The notes: generated by a model from the sequence alone, not told the origin. DNA of 64,000 bases from Kitasatospora xanthocidica (GCF_014656195.1 NZ_BNBY01000002.1:342351-406350), one strand, 5' to 3'; numbered from the stretch's first letter, positions 1 to 8,537 are shown. Numbers and translations: made by a program.

Positions 1-779
1 CCCTGGGCCTGGAGCGGCCCACCGCCGGACGGGTCCTCGTCGCCGGCCGCCCGTACGCCGAACTCACCGACCCGCTGCGGCAGGTCGGCGCACTGCTGGA
101 CGCCCAGGCCCTGCACGGCGGCCGGACGGCGCGCGGCCACCTACGCTGGCTCGCCGCCAGCAACGGGCTGCCGGAGGGCCGGGTGGACGAGGTGCTCGGC
201 CAGGTCGGCCTGACCGACGCCGCCGGCCGGCGGATCCGCCGCTTCTCGCTCGGGATGCGCCAGCGCCTCGGCGTCGCGGCCGCGTTGCTCGGCGACCCGG
301 CGGTCCTGCTGCTGGACGAGCCGGTGAACGGCCTCGATCCGGAAGGCATCCGCTGGATCCGCACGCTCCTGCGCCGACTGGCCGCCGAGGGACGCGCGGT
401 GCTGGTCTCCTCCCACCTGATGAGCGAAATGGCGCTCACCGCCGACCACTTGGTGGTGATCGGCCGCGGCCGACTGCTCGCGGACGCCGCCACCGCCGAC
501 TTCATCGACCGGCACGGCCGCACCAGGATCCGGGTGCGCGCCGTCGACCCGGCCAAGCTGGCCGCGCTGTTCGACGGCGAGGGCCACGACTTCACCGCCG
601 TCCGGGTCGACGGCGGCGCCTGGGAGGTGACCGGCGCCGAACCCGAGCGGATCGCCGCGCTCGCCGCCGCCCACGGGGTGGTGCTGTACGAGATCGCGGT
701 CCAACAGGACTCGTTGGAGGACGCGTTCATGCGGATGACCGCCGACAGCGTCGAGTACCGCGCGGAGGTGGCGGCATGA
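1..779 (+). CDS. ABC transporter ATP-binding protein (5-prime truncated by window edge)
   Basis: The open frame is already running at base 3 and stops at 777-779, so the N-terminus with Walker A lies outside the window. The visible part has the ABC signature FSLGMRQRLG, a Walker B/D-loop VLLLDEPVNGLDPEG and the switch histidine in SSHLMSE, followed by a C-terminal domain of about 90 residues typical of drug or bacitracin-type (BcrA/YxlF-like) ATPases. It should energise the two ABC-2 permeases that follow; its TGA overlaps the ATG of the first permease by four bases, implying translational coupling. The substrate cannot be told from the sequence. Confidence 0.93.
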   Translation, partial: LGLERPTAGRVLVAGRPYAELTDPLRQVGALLDAQALHGGRTARGHLRWLAASNGLPEGRVDEVLGQVGLTDAAGRRIRRFSLGMRQRLGVAAALLGDPAVLLLDEPVNGLDPEGIRWIRTLLRRLAAEGRAVLVSSHLMSEMALTADHLVVIGRGRLLADAATADFIDRHGRTRIRVRAVDPAKLAALFDGEGHDFTAVRVDGGAWEVTGAEPERIAALAAAHGVVLYEIAVQQDSLEDAFMRMTADSVEYRAEVAA

Positions 780-1531
780 GCACCCTCGCCCCCGCGGCGC
801 ACATCCTCCAGGTCCTGCGCGCCGAACGCATCAAGTTCACCACCCTCCGATCGCTCTGGCTCACCCCGCTGTTCGCCCTGCTGCTCACCGCGGGCGTCAC
901 CACGGCCGTGGGCGCCGCACTCGGCGGCGCGGATCCCAACATCGTCGACGACCCTGGCGTGGGCGTCTTCTACGGGCTCAACTTCGGCCACGTGGCGCTG
1001 GCTTGCTTCGGCATCCTGCTGATCGGCCAGGAGTTCAACACCCGCATGATCGACGTCTCGCTCACCGCCGTCCCCCGCCGCGCCCGGATGTACGGCGCGA
1101 AGCTCGCCCTCGGCGCACTGGTCGGCCTCGCCGTCGGCGCGGCCGGCACGGCGGGTGCCTTCGCGGGCTACGCGGCGACCGTCCCCGGCGACTGGCACGG
1201 CCCCGCCTTCACCCGCGCCGTCGTCGCCGGGGTGCTGTACCCGCCACTGATGGTGGTGTTCTGCTTCGGGCTGACCGCGCTGTTCGGCAACCTCACCGCC
1301 GCCATGGGCCTGCTCGTCCCGACCGTCTTCCTGGTCTCGCCGGCTCTCGGCGGTCTGCCCGGGGCCCGGCTGGCGGCACAGTTCCTGCCCGACCGCGCCG
1401 GCCAGTACGCGCTGCACTACGCCGACGACCCGGACGTCGCCTACGGGCACTGGACCGGACTGCTGATCATGACGCTCTGGGCCGCCACGGCGGCGTACGC
1501 CGGCCTGCGCGCCCTTCGGCGCACCACGTGA
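776..1531 (+). CDS. ABC-2 type transporter permease, first paralogue
   Basis: 251-residue integral membrane protein with about six hydrophobic segments. It opens with the cytoplasmic stretch LRAERIKFTTLRSLW typical of ABC-2 permeases and has the loop LLIGQEFNTRMIDVSLTAVP. The start ATG at 776 is fixed by its overlap with the ATPase stop. It is a close paralogue of the next gene: the two share the RAERIKFTT, IGQEFNTRMI and SLTAVPRR blocks, so they probably form a heterodimeric channel with the upstream ATPase. Substrate unknown. Confidence 0.9.
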   Translation: MSTLAPAAHILQVLRAERIKFTTLRSLWLTPLFALLLTAGVTTAVGAALGGADPNIVDDPGVGVFYGLNFGHVALACFGILLIGQEFNTRMIDVSLTAVPRRARMYGAKLALGALVGLAVGAAGTAGAFAGYAATVPGDWHGPAFTRAVVAGVLYPPLMVVFCFGLTALFGNLTAAMGLLVPTVFLVSPALGGLPGARLAAQFLPDRAGQYALHYADDPDVAYGHWTGLLIMTLWAATAAYAGLRALRRTT

Positions 1532-1554
1532 CACCGGACGGGCGGGACTGAACG

Positions 1555-1590
1555 ACGGGATGGACGGACGGGATGGACGGACGGGATGAC
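1555..1590 (+). repeat. 13-bp tandem repeat between the two permease genes
   Basis: Almost three copies of the unit ACGGGATGGACGG in the short gap before the second permease. The unit brings in extra ATG triplets, one of them (1586) in frame with the downstream gene, so repeat number could influence the choice of start. Confidence 0.7.
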
Positions 1591-1609
1591 GAACGAACGG
1601 AGAACGACG

Positions 1610-2356
1610 ATGAACCCGGGCCCGATCACCGCCCTGCGCGCCGAACGGATCAAGTTCACCACCCTGCCCTCGCAGTGGGCCGCCCCGCTGACCGCCCTGG
1701 TGCTGACCGTCGGCATCACCGCGGCCGTCAACCTCGCCTACGGCACGAAGGACCACACCCCCGGCGAGGACCCGGCCGGCGGGATCTACTACGGGCTGCT
1801 GTTCGGCCACGTCGCCGTGGCCTGCGCGGGGATCCTGCTCATCGGGCAGGAGTTCAACACCCGCATGATCAGCGTCTCGCTCACCGCCGTCCCCCGGCGC
1901 GGGCGGCTGTACGGCGCCAAACTGCTGCTCGGCGCCGGGCTGGGACTGCTGCTCGGGCTGCTGTCGACGGCGGGCTCCTTCCTGGCCGTCGCCGCCACCG
2001 TCGGCCTGGACACGTCCACTCCCGGGCTGAGCCGCAGCTTCCTGGCCGGCGTGCTCTACCACCCGCTGCTGGTGGTGCTCTGCCTCGGAGTCACCGCGAT
2101 GCTGGGCAACTTCAGCGCCGCCCTCGGCCTGCTCACCCCGCTGCTGTTCCTCGGCACGACCTTCCTCGCGGCGATCCCCGGCGTGCGCGAGGTCTGCCAG
2201 TTCCTGCCCGACCGGGCCGGCCTGTACGCGATGCGCACCCAGCCCGAGCCGGGCATCCACTACGGCTACTGGACCGGGCTGCTGATCATGGCCCTGTGGG
2301 CGGGCGCTGCGGCGTACGGCGGTCTGCGCGTCCTGGAGCGGCGCGGGGAAGGGTGA
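1610..2356 (+). CDS. ABC-2 type transporter permease, second paralogue
   Basis: 248-residue membrane protein with about six transmembrane helices and the same blocks as its neighbour (RAERIKFTT, IGQEFNTRMISVSLTAVP, QFLPDRAG). I prefer the ATG at 1610, which has GGAG seven bases upstream; the in-frame ATG at 1586 lies inside a tandem repeat and has no clear ribosome binding site. It is the last gene of the exporter operon. A heptad-array hairpin element starts directly after its stop codon. Confidence 0.88.
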   Translation: MNPGPITALRAERIKFTTLPSQWAAPLTALVLTVGITAAVNLAYGTKDHTPGEDPAGGIYYGLLFGHVAVACAGILLIGQEFNTRMISVSLTAVPRRGRLYGAKLLLGAGLGLLLGLLSTAGSFLAVAATVGLDTSTPGLSRSFLAGVLYHPLLVVLCLGVTAMLGNFSAALGLLTPLLFLGTTFLAAIPGVREVCQFLPDRAGLYAMRTQPEPGIHYGYWTGLLIMALWAGAAAYGGLRVLERRGEG

Positions 2357-2476
2357 CGGAGGGGCTCAGGGCTCAGGGTTCAGGTTTCAGAATTCAGCGA
2401 ACAGATAACAGATGACAGATGACAGATTTCCACATCTGTTATCCGTTCGCTGAACTCTGTCATCTGTCACCCGTCA
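2357..2476. repeat. Heptad-phased palindromic element, copy 1
   Basis: The entire gap between the convergent permease and PucR stop codons reads in 7-bp steps: GCTCAGG, GCTCAGG, GTTCAGG, TTTCAGA, ATTCAGC, GAACAGA, TAACAGA, TGACAGA, TGACAGA, then after a TTTCCAC centre ATCTGTT, ATCCGTT, CGCTGAA, CTCTGTC, ATCTGTC, ACCCGTC. The best hairpin pairs 2393-2413 with 2434-2454 (20 of 21 bp). It is visibly richer in A+T than its surroundings. Bases 2474-2476 are the TGA of the PucR gene on the minus strand. Probable bidirectional 3-prime end or terminator; function inferred from position only. Confidence 0.85.
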
Positions 2477-3613
2477 GCCACCCCGAAGCCCCACCGCCAA
2501 GGTCAGTTCAAGGACCCGGTCCGGCGAGGCCAGATCCGGGAACAGCTCCCGCAGCTGCGACATCCGGTACCGGACCGTCTGAGGATGGACGAACAACGCC
2601 GCCGCCACCTCGTCCCGCCTGCCCTGGTGCAGCAGCCACGCCCGCAACGTCTCCTCCAGCCGCCGTGCGGTCGCGACGGGCAGGGCCCGCAACGGCGCGA
2701 GGGCTCGGGCACGCAGGTCGGCGAACGCGTCCACGTCGGCGCTCAGCACCAGCTCCGGCAGGTGCTCCTCGGTGTCGCGGATGTCGGCGGAGAGGGAGCG
2801 CGCACGTACGGCTCGTGCGTACGAGGCGGACGCACGAGTCCATGGCCGGGCCGGGCCGACCACGGCGGCCCGGTCGGTCAGCTGCCGCAAGAGGTGTGAT
2901 CGGTCGGCATCGGGGACGAGCAGCACACCGGTGGTGTCCGGCAGATCGTCGAGGACGAGAGTGCTCGGGTCGAGGACGCGGTAGGCGGGTCGGGCCTGGA
3001 CGGCGGGCAGCACGACCGCGGTCAGCGAGACCGGGGGCTGCCACCCGGCCCGTTGGACGGCGGCCAGCAGCACGTCCGGGCTCGCGCCGGCGAGGAGGTC
3101 GCGGGCCAGGTGTTCCAGGTGGCGCTCGTGGGCCCTGCCCCGGGCGGCCAGTTCGTCGGCATGGCCCGCGGCGCTCGCGGCGGAGAGCTCGTCGATGTAG
3201 GCGAAGGTCAGCTCGGCGAACCTGGCGACCTCGGCGGCGGGCAGACCCGCGGGTACGGCACCCGCTGCCAGGCATCGCCAGGCCACCCGGGCGCCGACGC
3301 GGTAGGCGCTGAGCAGGGCGTCCATCGAACGGCCGTCGCGCACCTCGCCGCGGCCCAGCTCGTAGGCCGCGTCACCGGCGTCGCCGCCCGTGGCGTTCCC
3401 GCTCGCGAGGTCCAGGTAGTGCCCCAGGGCGGTGCGGACGGCTCGGCGGATGGTGCCGCCCATACGGCCCGAAAGGGCGTTGGCGTAGGGAGGGACCTCG
3501 TCGATGATCGCCTCGACGACCTCGTCGGCGGTGGCCGTCAGCGCGGCCCGAAGCGCGGTGACCGTCGTCTCGTCCAGGACCGGCTCGCCGGCCCTCCAGA
3601 TGGCATGGCTCAT
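2474..3613 (-). CDS. PucR-family transcriptional regulator
   Basis: 379-residue cytoplasmic regulator. The C-terminus carries the PucR/CdaR-type helix-turn-helix (LLHQGRRDEVAAALFVHPQ followed by TVRYRMSQLRELF), preceded by a weak GGDEF-like middle domain and an N-terminal RsbRD-like sensory part. I chose the ATG at 3613 (MSHAIW), which has AGGG about nine bases upstream; a TTG start at 3634 would add seven residues. The gene is divergent from the ferredoxin reductase/desaturase pair, with two direct repeats in the 87-bp gap, so it most likely controls that pair and itself. Its stop lies inside heptad element 1. Confidence 0.88.
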   Translation of the reverse strand: MSHAIWRAGEPVLDETTVTALRAALTATADEVVEAIIDEVPPYANALSGRMGGTIRRAVRTALGHYLDLASGNATGGDAGDAAYELGRGEVRDGRSMDALLSAYRVGARVAWRCLAAGAVPAGLPAAEVARFAELTFAYIDELSAASAAGHADELAARGRAHERHLEHLARDLLAGASPDVLLAAVQRAGWQPPVSLTAVVLPAVQARPAYRVLDPSTLVLDDLPDTTGVLLVPDADRSHLLRQLTDRAAVVGPARPWTRASASYARAVRARSLSADIRDTEEHLPELVLSADVDAFADLRARALAPLRALPVATARRLEETLRAWLLHQGRRDEVAAALFVHPQTVRYRMSQLRELFPDLASPDRVLELTLAVGLRGG

Positions 3614-3648
3614 GTTCTTGTTCCCTGCGAACAATTCTGCGGAGCAGA

Positions 3649-3679
3649 TTTACGCCCTACGGTCAGGACTTTACGCCCT
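3649..3679. promoter_or_regulatory. Candidate PucR operator: direct repeat TTTACGCCCT
   Basis: Two exact copies of TTTACGCCCT at 3649-3658 and 3670-3679, 21 bp apart start to start (two helical turns, same DNA face). They sit in the divergent pucR/reductase gap just upstream of the GGAG ribosome binding site at 3694. Binding by the adjacent PucR protein is an inference. Confidence 0.6.
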
Positions 3680-3700
3680 GAGGCGCAGCAAGCTGGAGTC

Positions 3701-4759
3701 ATGACGAGTGCAGCCCTCCGCAGCAGGGCGTGGAAACTGCTGGAGATGGTCACGACGCCGCTGCTGCCGTCGGACTACCTCGACCTGGTCAGCCCGCTGC
3801 GTGCGGGCGCCGACCTGCGTGGGCGCATCGAGGCCGTGCACCCCGAGACGGGTGACGCCGCGACCGTCGTGATCAAGCCGGGACGGGGCTGGCGCGGCCA
3901 CACGGCCGGCCAGTACGTGCGGATCGGGGTCGACGTCGACGGGAGGCGCCTGTGGCGTGCCTACTCCCTCACCTCACCGACGGACCGCCGGGACGGCCGC
4001 ATCACGATCACCGTGAAGGCGATCCCGGACGGCAAGGTCAGCAACCACCTCGTCCGCAGGGCGGCACCGGGCACGCTGGTCCACCTCGACCAGCCGACCG
4101 GTGACTTCGTCCTGCCGCAGGCCAAGCCCGCCAAGGTGCTCTACCTGACGGCCGGCAGCGGCATCACGCCCGTGATGGGCATGCTGCGCGACACCGGGTT
4201 CGACGACGTCGTCATGGTCCACTGCGCGCCGCAGCCGCAGGACGTGATCTTCCGCGACGAACTGCACCGCCTCGCCGCGGACAGGAAGCTGCGCCTCACC
4301 GAGGTGCACACCGCCACGGACGGCAGGCTCGACATAGCCCGTCTCGGCGAACTCGTGCCCGACTGGGCCGAGCGCGAGACCTGGGCCTGCGGTCCCGCGG
4401 GCCTGCTCGACGCCGCCGAGGAGCACTGGACCGAGCACGGCCTCCGAGTGCGCCTGCACACCGAACGCTTCCGCCCCCGCACGGTCGTCACCGGCGGCGA
4501 CGGCGGCGAGGTCACGTTCAGCGCCACCGGCACGACCGTCGACGCGGACGGCGCCACGCCGTTGCTGGACGTCGGCGAGGAGGCCGGCGTGCTCATGCCC
4601 TCCGGGTGCCGCATCGGCATCTGCTTCGGCTGCGTCACGCCGCTCAAGGCGGGCGCCGTCCGCGACCTGCGCACCGGCGAGATCACCGAGGCCGAACCGG
4701 GCGTCCTCATCCAGACCTGCGTGTCCGCCGCGGCGGGCCCCTGCGACATCGAACGGTAG
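3701..4759 (+). CDS. Ferredoxin reductase-type NAD(P)H oxidoreductase for a fatty-acid desaturase
   Basis: 352 residues with three modules in order: an FAD-binding barrel with RAYSLTS (about residues 87-93), an NAD(P)-binding fold with LYLTAGSGITPVMGM (about 147-161), and a C-terminal plant-type 2Fe-2S domain with CRIGICFGC and a further distal cysteine (QTCVS). This is the architecture of mycobacterial Rv3230c, the electron donor of stearoyl-CoA desaturase DesA3. The ATG at 3701 has GGAG four bases upstream. The desaturase gene follows after seven bases, so the two should be co-transcribed. Several arginines use the AGG codon, unlike most neighbouring genes. Confidence 0.9.
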   Translation: MTSAALRSRAWKLLEMVTTPLLPSDYLDLVSPLRAGADLRGRIEAVHPETGDAATVVIKPGRGWRGHTAGQYVRIGVDVDGRRLWRAYSLTSPTDRRDGRITITVKAIPDGKVSNHLVRRAAPGTLVHLDQPTGDFVLPQAKPAKVLYLTAGSGITPVMGMLRDTGFDDVVMVHCAPQPQDVIFRDELHRLAADRKLRLTEVHTATDGRLDIARLGELVPDWAERETWACGPAGLLDAAEEHWTEHGLRVRLHTERFRPRTVVTGGDGGEVTFSATGTTVDADGATPLLDVGEEAGVLMPSGCRIGICFGCVTPLKAGAVRDLRTGEITEAEPGVLIQTCVSAAAGPCDIER

Positions 4760-4766
4760 ACGCACC

Positions 4767-5885
4767 TTGACCGCCATCGACCCCACCGCCCACCTGACCG
4801 CGGAGCAGATCGAGGAGCTCGGCCGCGAGCTGGACGCGATCCGCGACGAGGTGCTCGCCGACCGCGGCGAGAAGGACGCCGCCTACATCCGCAAGGTCAT
4901 CTCGGCGCAGCGCAAGCTCGAACTGGCCAGCAGGGGCGTGCTGCTGTTCTCGATCTTCCCGCCCGCATGGCTGCTCGGCACCGCCGGCCTGTCCGTGGCG
5001 AAGATCATGGACAACATGGAGATCGGCCACAACGTCCTGCACGGCCAGTGGGACTGGATGCGGGACCCGAAGATCCACTCCACCACCTGGGAGTGGGACC
5101 ACGTCTCGCCGTCCGAGCAGTGGAAGCACTCGCACAACGAGCTGCACCACACGTACACCAACGTGATCGGCAAGGACAACGACCTCGGCTACGGCATCAT
5201 GCGCGTCGACGAGGACCAGAGGTGGCACCCGTTCCACCTCGGCCAGCCGCTGTGGAACTTCATCAACGCCTGCTTCTTCGAGTACGGCATCGCGGCGTAC
5301 GACCTGGAGCTCGGCAAGAACCTGCGCAAGCGCCGCCGCAAGGACCCGGAGTTCCGCGCCCGGGCCAGGGCCGTGGGCCGCAAGATCCGCAAGCAGGTGC
5401 TCAAGGACTACGTGATCCACCCGCTGCTGTCGGGCCCGTCGTTCCTCACCACGCTCGCCGCCACCTTCACCGCGAACCTGGTCCGCAACCTCTGGACCCA
5501 CTCGGTGATCATGTGCGGGCACTTCCCCGAGGGCGTCCAGGTCTTCGAGCGCCGGTCGATCAACGGCGAGACGCGCGGCCAGTGGTACCTGCGCCAGATG
5601 ATGGGCTCGGCGAACATCAGCGGCAGCAGGGCCATGCACTTCATGAGCGGCAACCTGTCCCACCAGATCGAGCACCACCTGTTCCCGGACCTGCCGAGCA
5701 ACCGGTACGCCGAAGTCGCGGTGAAGGTGCGCGTGCTGTTCGAGAAGTACGAGCTGGAGTACGTCACCGGGTCGCTGCCCAAGCAGGTGTTCTCCGCGTG
5801 GCACAAGGTCTTCCGGCTCTCGCTGCCGAACAGGAAGCCCAAGGTCAGGACACCGGCCCCCGAGAAGGAGCTCATCGCGGCCTGA
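4767..5885 (+). CDS. Membrane fatty-acid (acyl-CoA) desaturase, DesA3-like
   Basis: 372-residue membrane di-iron desaturase with the three histidine boxes: GHNVLHGQ (H88, H92), HNELHHTY (H123, H127, H128) and HQIEHHLFP (about residues 297-302). The spacing and the final box fit delta-9 acyl-CoA desaturases such as DesA3 and linoleoyl-CoA-type enzymes. The likely start is the TTG at 4767, seven bases after the reductase stop; the ribosome binding site is weak, suggesting coupling. Together with the reductase it would insert a double bond into a fatty acyl chain at the membrane using NAD(P)H and oxygen. Recurrent AGG codons continue through this gene. Confidence 0.92.
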   Translation: MTAIDPTAHLTAEQIEELGRELDAIRDEVLADRGEKDAAYIRKVISAQRKLELASRGVLLFSIFPPAWLLGTAGLSVAKIMDNMEIGHNVLHGQWDWMRDPKIHSTTWEWDHVSPSEQWKHSHNELHHTYTNVIGKDNDLGYGIMRVDEDQRWHPFHLGQPLWNFINACFFEYGIAAYDLELGKNLRKRRRKDPEFRARARAVGRKIRKQVLKDYVIHPLLSGPSFLTTLAATFTANLVRNLWTHSVIMCGHFPEGVQVFERRSINGETRGQWYLRQMMGSANISGSRAMHFMSGNLSHQIEHHLFPDLPSNRYAEVAVKVRVLFEKYELEYVTGSLPKQVFSAWHKVFRLSLPNRKPKVRTPAPEKELIAA

Positions 5886-5902
5886 CCCCGGTATTCCTTC
5901 TC

Positions 5903-5987
5903 CCGGGCTCAGCTCAGCGCAGCGCTGCCGGGCTCAGCGCAGCGCTCCCGGGCTCAGAGCAACGCTCCCGGGTTCAGCGCAGCGCGG
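5903..5987. repeat. 20-bp tandem repeat in the desaturase/hydrolase gap
   Basis: Four imperfect copies of a 20-bp unit beginning CCGGGCTCAG and ending near GCAGCGCTC; the first copy carries a 5-bp insertion. The last copy overlaps the final codons and stop of the convergent minus-strand gene, so the array spans the convergent junction. Confidence 0.75.
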
Positions 5988-6765
5988 GGTGATCCGCGAT
6001 CACCGTGCAGCTTCCCGGGGCGATCTCGGTGAAGCCCGCGTCCTGAACCACCGGCAGCCCGCTGCGGACCAGCTCCCCCCACGCCTCCGGCGCGGCCGTC
6101 CGCACCGCCAGCGCGAAGCCGGACTCCGCCCACTCCTTGCGCTGCGCGTCGTCCAGCCGCCACCAGGCGAGCTGGGCGGCGTGCCCGGTCTGCGCCATGG
6201 TCTTGCCCGCGCTCATCTCCAGCTCCGGGTTGAGCCACAGCACCGGCAGCCCCGGCTCGGGCGCACCGGGCTCGGCCGCCTCCTCCAGGTCCGTCCCGGA
6301 GACCTGCAGCTTGGCGAGCTCCTTCGGCCAGCCGTCCAGCGGGATCGGCGGGAACACCCGCACCTCCGCCTCCCGCCCCTGCACGGTGACGCCCGGCAGC
6401 TCGCCGGCCCGACGCCACTCACCGCCGCGGGCCCGCCGGACCACCTTGCGGATCCGGGCGTCCTCCCAGGCCACGACCTGCTCCGCCCACTCACCGTCCG
6501 CCTCGGTCACCCGAGGGTCGGAGAGCAGGGTGAGCACCGCCCGGGCCGAGGTCTCCAAGGCGTCCGTCCGCCCCGGCGGAGTGGCCTTCTCCAGCCGGAC
6601 GACCAGCGGCAGCACGTACTGCGGCCGCGCGTCACGCTCTTCGGGCGCCGGAGAACCACCGGAACCGGAAGCGGAGCCCGAGCCTGAGCCGGACTCATGG
6701 TCGTTTTCGGAGTCGTGCGAGGAGGCGGAAGGCGCGGAAGCCGGCATGTCGAACGGAGAAGTCAC
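5974..6765 (-). CDS. PTH2-family (peptidyl-tRNA hydrolase-like) protein
   Basis: 263 residues. The C-terminal half (from PVLWLNPELEMSAGKTMAQ) resembles the archaeal/eukaryotic type-2 peptidyl-tRNA hydrolase fold, where an AGK..AQ..HA pattern forms the active-site region; here it reads SAGKTMAQTGHAAQ. The N-terminal half is actinobacteria-type and begins with a Ser/Gly-rich low-complexity stretch. The GTG at 6765 is used as start; an ATG 18 bases inside is an alternative. It would release peptides from stalled peptidyl-tRNAs in the cytoplasm, but activity of this branch is inferred from fold only. Confidence 0.75.
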   Translation of the reverse strand: MTSPFDMPASAPSASSHDSENDHESGSGSGSASGSGGSPAPEERDARPQYVLPLVVRLEKATPPGRTDALETSARAVLTLLSDPRVTEADGEWAEQVVAWEDARIRKVVRRARGGEWRRAGELPGVTVQGREAEVRVFPPIPLDGWPKELAKLQVSGTDLEEAAEPGAPEPGLPVLWLNPELEMSAGKTMAQTGHAAQLAWWRLDDAQRKEWAESGFALAVRTAAPEAWGELVRSGLPVVQDAGFTEIAPGSCTVIADHPALR

Positions 6766-6822
6766 CCGACCAGCATGCCAGCCCCGTCCCGCCCGGCTCG
6801 GCCCGCCCCGGGCGGCTCCCGT

Positions 6823-7347
6823 TCAGCGCAGCCGCTGCCGCAGCTCGTCCACGGCGGTCCGGATGCCCGCACTGAAGGCGTCCTCGGGCAGCGCGTCCAG
6901 GCTGCGCACGGCCCGTTCGAGCTGCTCGCGCGCGAGGTCGGGCTCGCCGAGTTTGAGGTGGTCGGAGGCCAGGTTGAGGTGCAGCGAGGGGTAGAAGGCA
7001 CGCACCTGGAGGGCCGGTTCGTACGTCCGGGCCCGCTCGGCGGTCAGCGAGTCGGCGGCGGCCAGCGCCCGCAGGTCCCACTCCAGCTCGGCCCGCGGGT
7101 CGTCCTGCAGATCGGCCAGATAGTGCGCCAGCACGCACCGGTGGAAGACGTCCTGCTCCCCCAGGTCCTCCCAGAGCGCCTCGAGGCCGGCCCGCGCCTC
7201 GGCGGTCCGTCCGCGCTGCGCCGCCCGCACGCTGTCCAGTCCGAGCGCGATCCGGGCCAGCGCCGACTCGTCCGCGGCGGTCGAGGAGTCGTCCACCCCG
7301 TCGGGGCCGGCCGAGGACACATCGCGCATACCGGATACATCGGGCAT
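6823..7347 (-). CDS. TPR-like helical protein
   Basis: 174 residues, acidic and almost wholly helical in character. Paired helices around LARIALGLDSVRAAQRGRTA, FHRCVLAHYLADLQ and LHLNLASDHLKLGEPDLAR have the small-residue spacing of tetratricopeptide repeats. No catalytic motif or signal peptide is visible. It lies downstream of the hypothetical gene at 7484, separated by a 9-bp tandem array. Similar small TPR proteins are common in Streptomyces with no assigned role; I assign none. Confidence 0.7.
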   Translation of the reverse strand: MPDVSGMRDVSSAGPDGVDDSSTAADESALARIALGLDSVRAAQRGRTAEARAGLEALWEDLGEQDVFHRCVLAHYLADLQDDPRAELEWDLRALAAADSLTAERARTYEPALQVRAFYPSLHLNLASDHLKLGEPDLAREQLERAVRSLDALPEDAFSAGIRTAVDELRQRLR

Positions 7348-7388
7348 GCCCGCAGCCTAACCGCCCGGCCCCCGGCCCTCGACCCGTC

Positions 7389-7469
7389 GGGGACACCGGG
7401 GACACCGGGGACACCGGGGACACCGGGGACACCGGGGACACCGGGAACGCCAGGCACGCCGGGAACGCC
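7389..7469. repeat. 9-bp minisatellite GGGGACACC
   Basis: Six exact copies of GGGGACACC (7389-7442) followed by three degenerate ones (7443-7469) in the gap between two minus-strand genes. In one reading direction it could encode Gly-Val-Pro repeats but lies outside any convincing gene. Copy number is likely variable between isolates. Confidence 0.9.
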
Positions 7470-7483
7470 GGGCCGACACCCGG

Positions 7484-8413
7484 TCAGCGCCGGTAGCCGC
7501 GCTGGGGGTCGCGCTCCTCCGCGTCCTCGTACATCAGGAACCACCCCTCCGGGTGCGTGGCCGCCAGCAGCATCTCCGTCCGCTGCTCGGCGGCGAGCTC
7601 CGGGTCGCCGTCGTCGGGCCCGAAGACGCCGAACAGCTCGTCGTGGCAGCCGTCCCAGTCGTAGTCGTAGAGGTCGGCCGGGAGGTCGCCCATCATGTCC
7701 GCCACCGACTCGGGCTGCGCGCCGAGCAGCGTCCGGGCGTCCACCAGCGCCATCCGCAGGGCGATCTCCTCGGCCAGGCAGCGCGGCAGCGGCCACTCGC
7801 CGAGCGCGAGGTCGTCGGCCAGGTCGTCGAAGGCCCGGGCCATCGTGCGGCGCCAGCCCCGGTGCATCCGCCAGGTGCGCTGGGGCAGCCGGGCGTAGAC
7901 CGTCCAGTCCGGGTCCTCGTTGTCGGTGACCGCCTCGTCCCCGTGTTCGTCGAGGTCGTCGTAGGCGGCGTCGGCCAGTCCGAGCAGCTGGGCGTGGAGC
8001 AGGCAGGCGGTGCGCGGGGTGAGCGTCCAGTCCGCGCCCGCGCCGCCGTCCTCCTCGTCGCCCTCCAGCGGGAACAGCTCGGCGAAGTCGGGGGTGAAGT
8101 CCTCGGTCACGCTGATCTCCAGCGTGCCGCCGACCGCCTCGACTCCGGGGATGGCGGCCACCAGCCGGTCCGGGTGCAGCAGGGCGCCGAGCGCCGCGTT
8201 GGCGTCCTCGGCGACTTCGCGCAGGAGTTCGCGGCGCTGGCCGGCCGGGTCGACCCCGTCGAAGTCCAGCTCTTCGACGGCCCTGATCGCGGCCGCGCGC
8301 AGGGCCGGCCAGTCGGTGATCCGCAGGCCCAGCACCACCGTCGCCTCGATCTCCTGCGCGCCGGAGTCCTCCGCCGCGCCCGGCCCCTGTGGATGATCGC
8401 TTCGCTCGCCCAT
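7484..8413 (-). CDS. Conserved-looking hypothetical protein, acidic
   Basis: 309 residues, strongly acidic in the C-terminal half, cytoplasmic, no transmembrane segment. Recognisable stretches are VVLGLRITDWPALRAAA near the N-terminus and the Trp/Tyr/Asp-rich segment LYDYDWDGCHDELFGVFGP near the C-terminus. I recognise no family. The ATG at 8413 is used. It is divergent from the YbjQ gene with about 120 bp between them, which must hold both promoters. Confidence 0.72.
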   Translation of the reverse strand: MGERSDHPQGPGAAEDSGAQEIEATVVLGLRITDWPALRAAAIRAVEELDFDGVDPAGQRRELLREVAEDANAALGALLHPDRLVAAIPGVEAVGGTLEISVTEDFTPDFAELFPLEGDEEDGGAGADWTLTPRTACLLHAQLLGLADAAYDDLDEHGDEAVTDNEDPDWTVYARLPQRTWRMHRGWRRTMARAFDDLADDLALGEWPLPRCLAEEIALRMALVDARTLLGAQPESVADMMGDLPADLYDYDWDGCHDELFGVFGPDDGDPELAAEQRTEMLLAATHPEGWFLMYEDAEERDPQRGYRR

Positions 8414-8537
8414 GGGGCTACGGTACGGCTTTTCGGCCGCCCGATCACCGGTCCGGACCAGCTTCCGGACGCCTTATCGGCCACTGCCCCGCCGTGCCTC
8501 TGTCACTCGGACGCCTCACCTGGGCAGGATGAGTGCC

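Noticed and set aside
3053..3700. Long plus-strand frame upstream of the ferredoxin reductase in the same frame
   Set aside because: It overlaps the pucR gene on the opposite strand and lacks domain features; the ATG at 3701 with GGAG is the real start.
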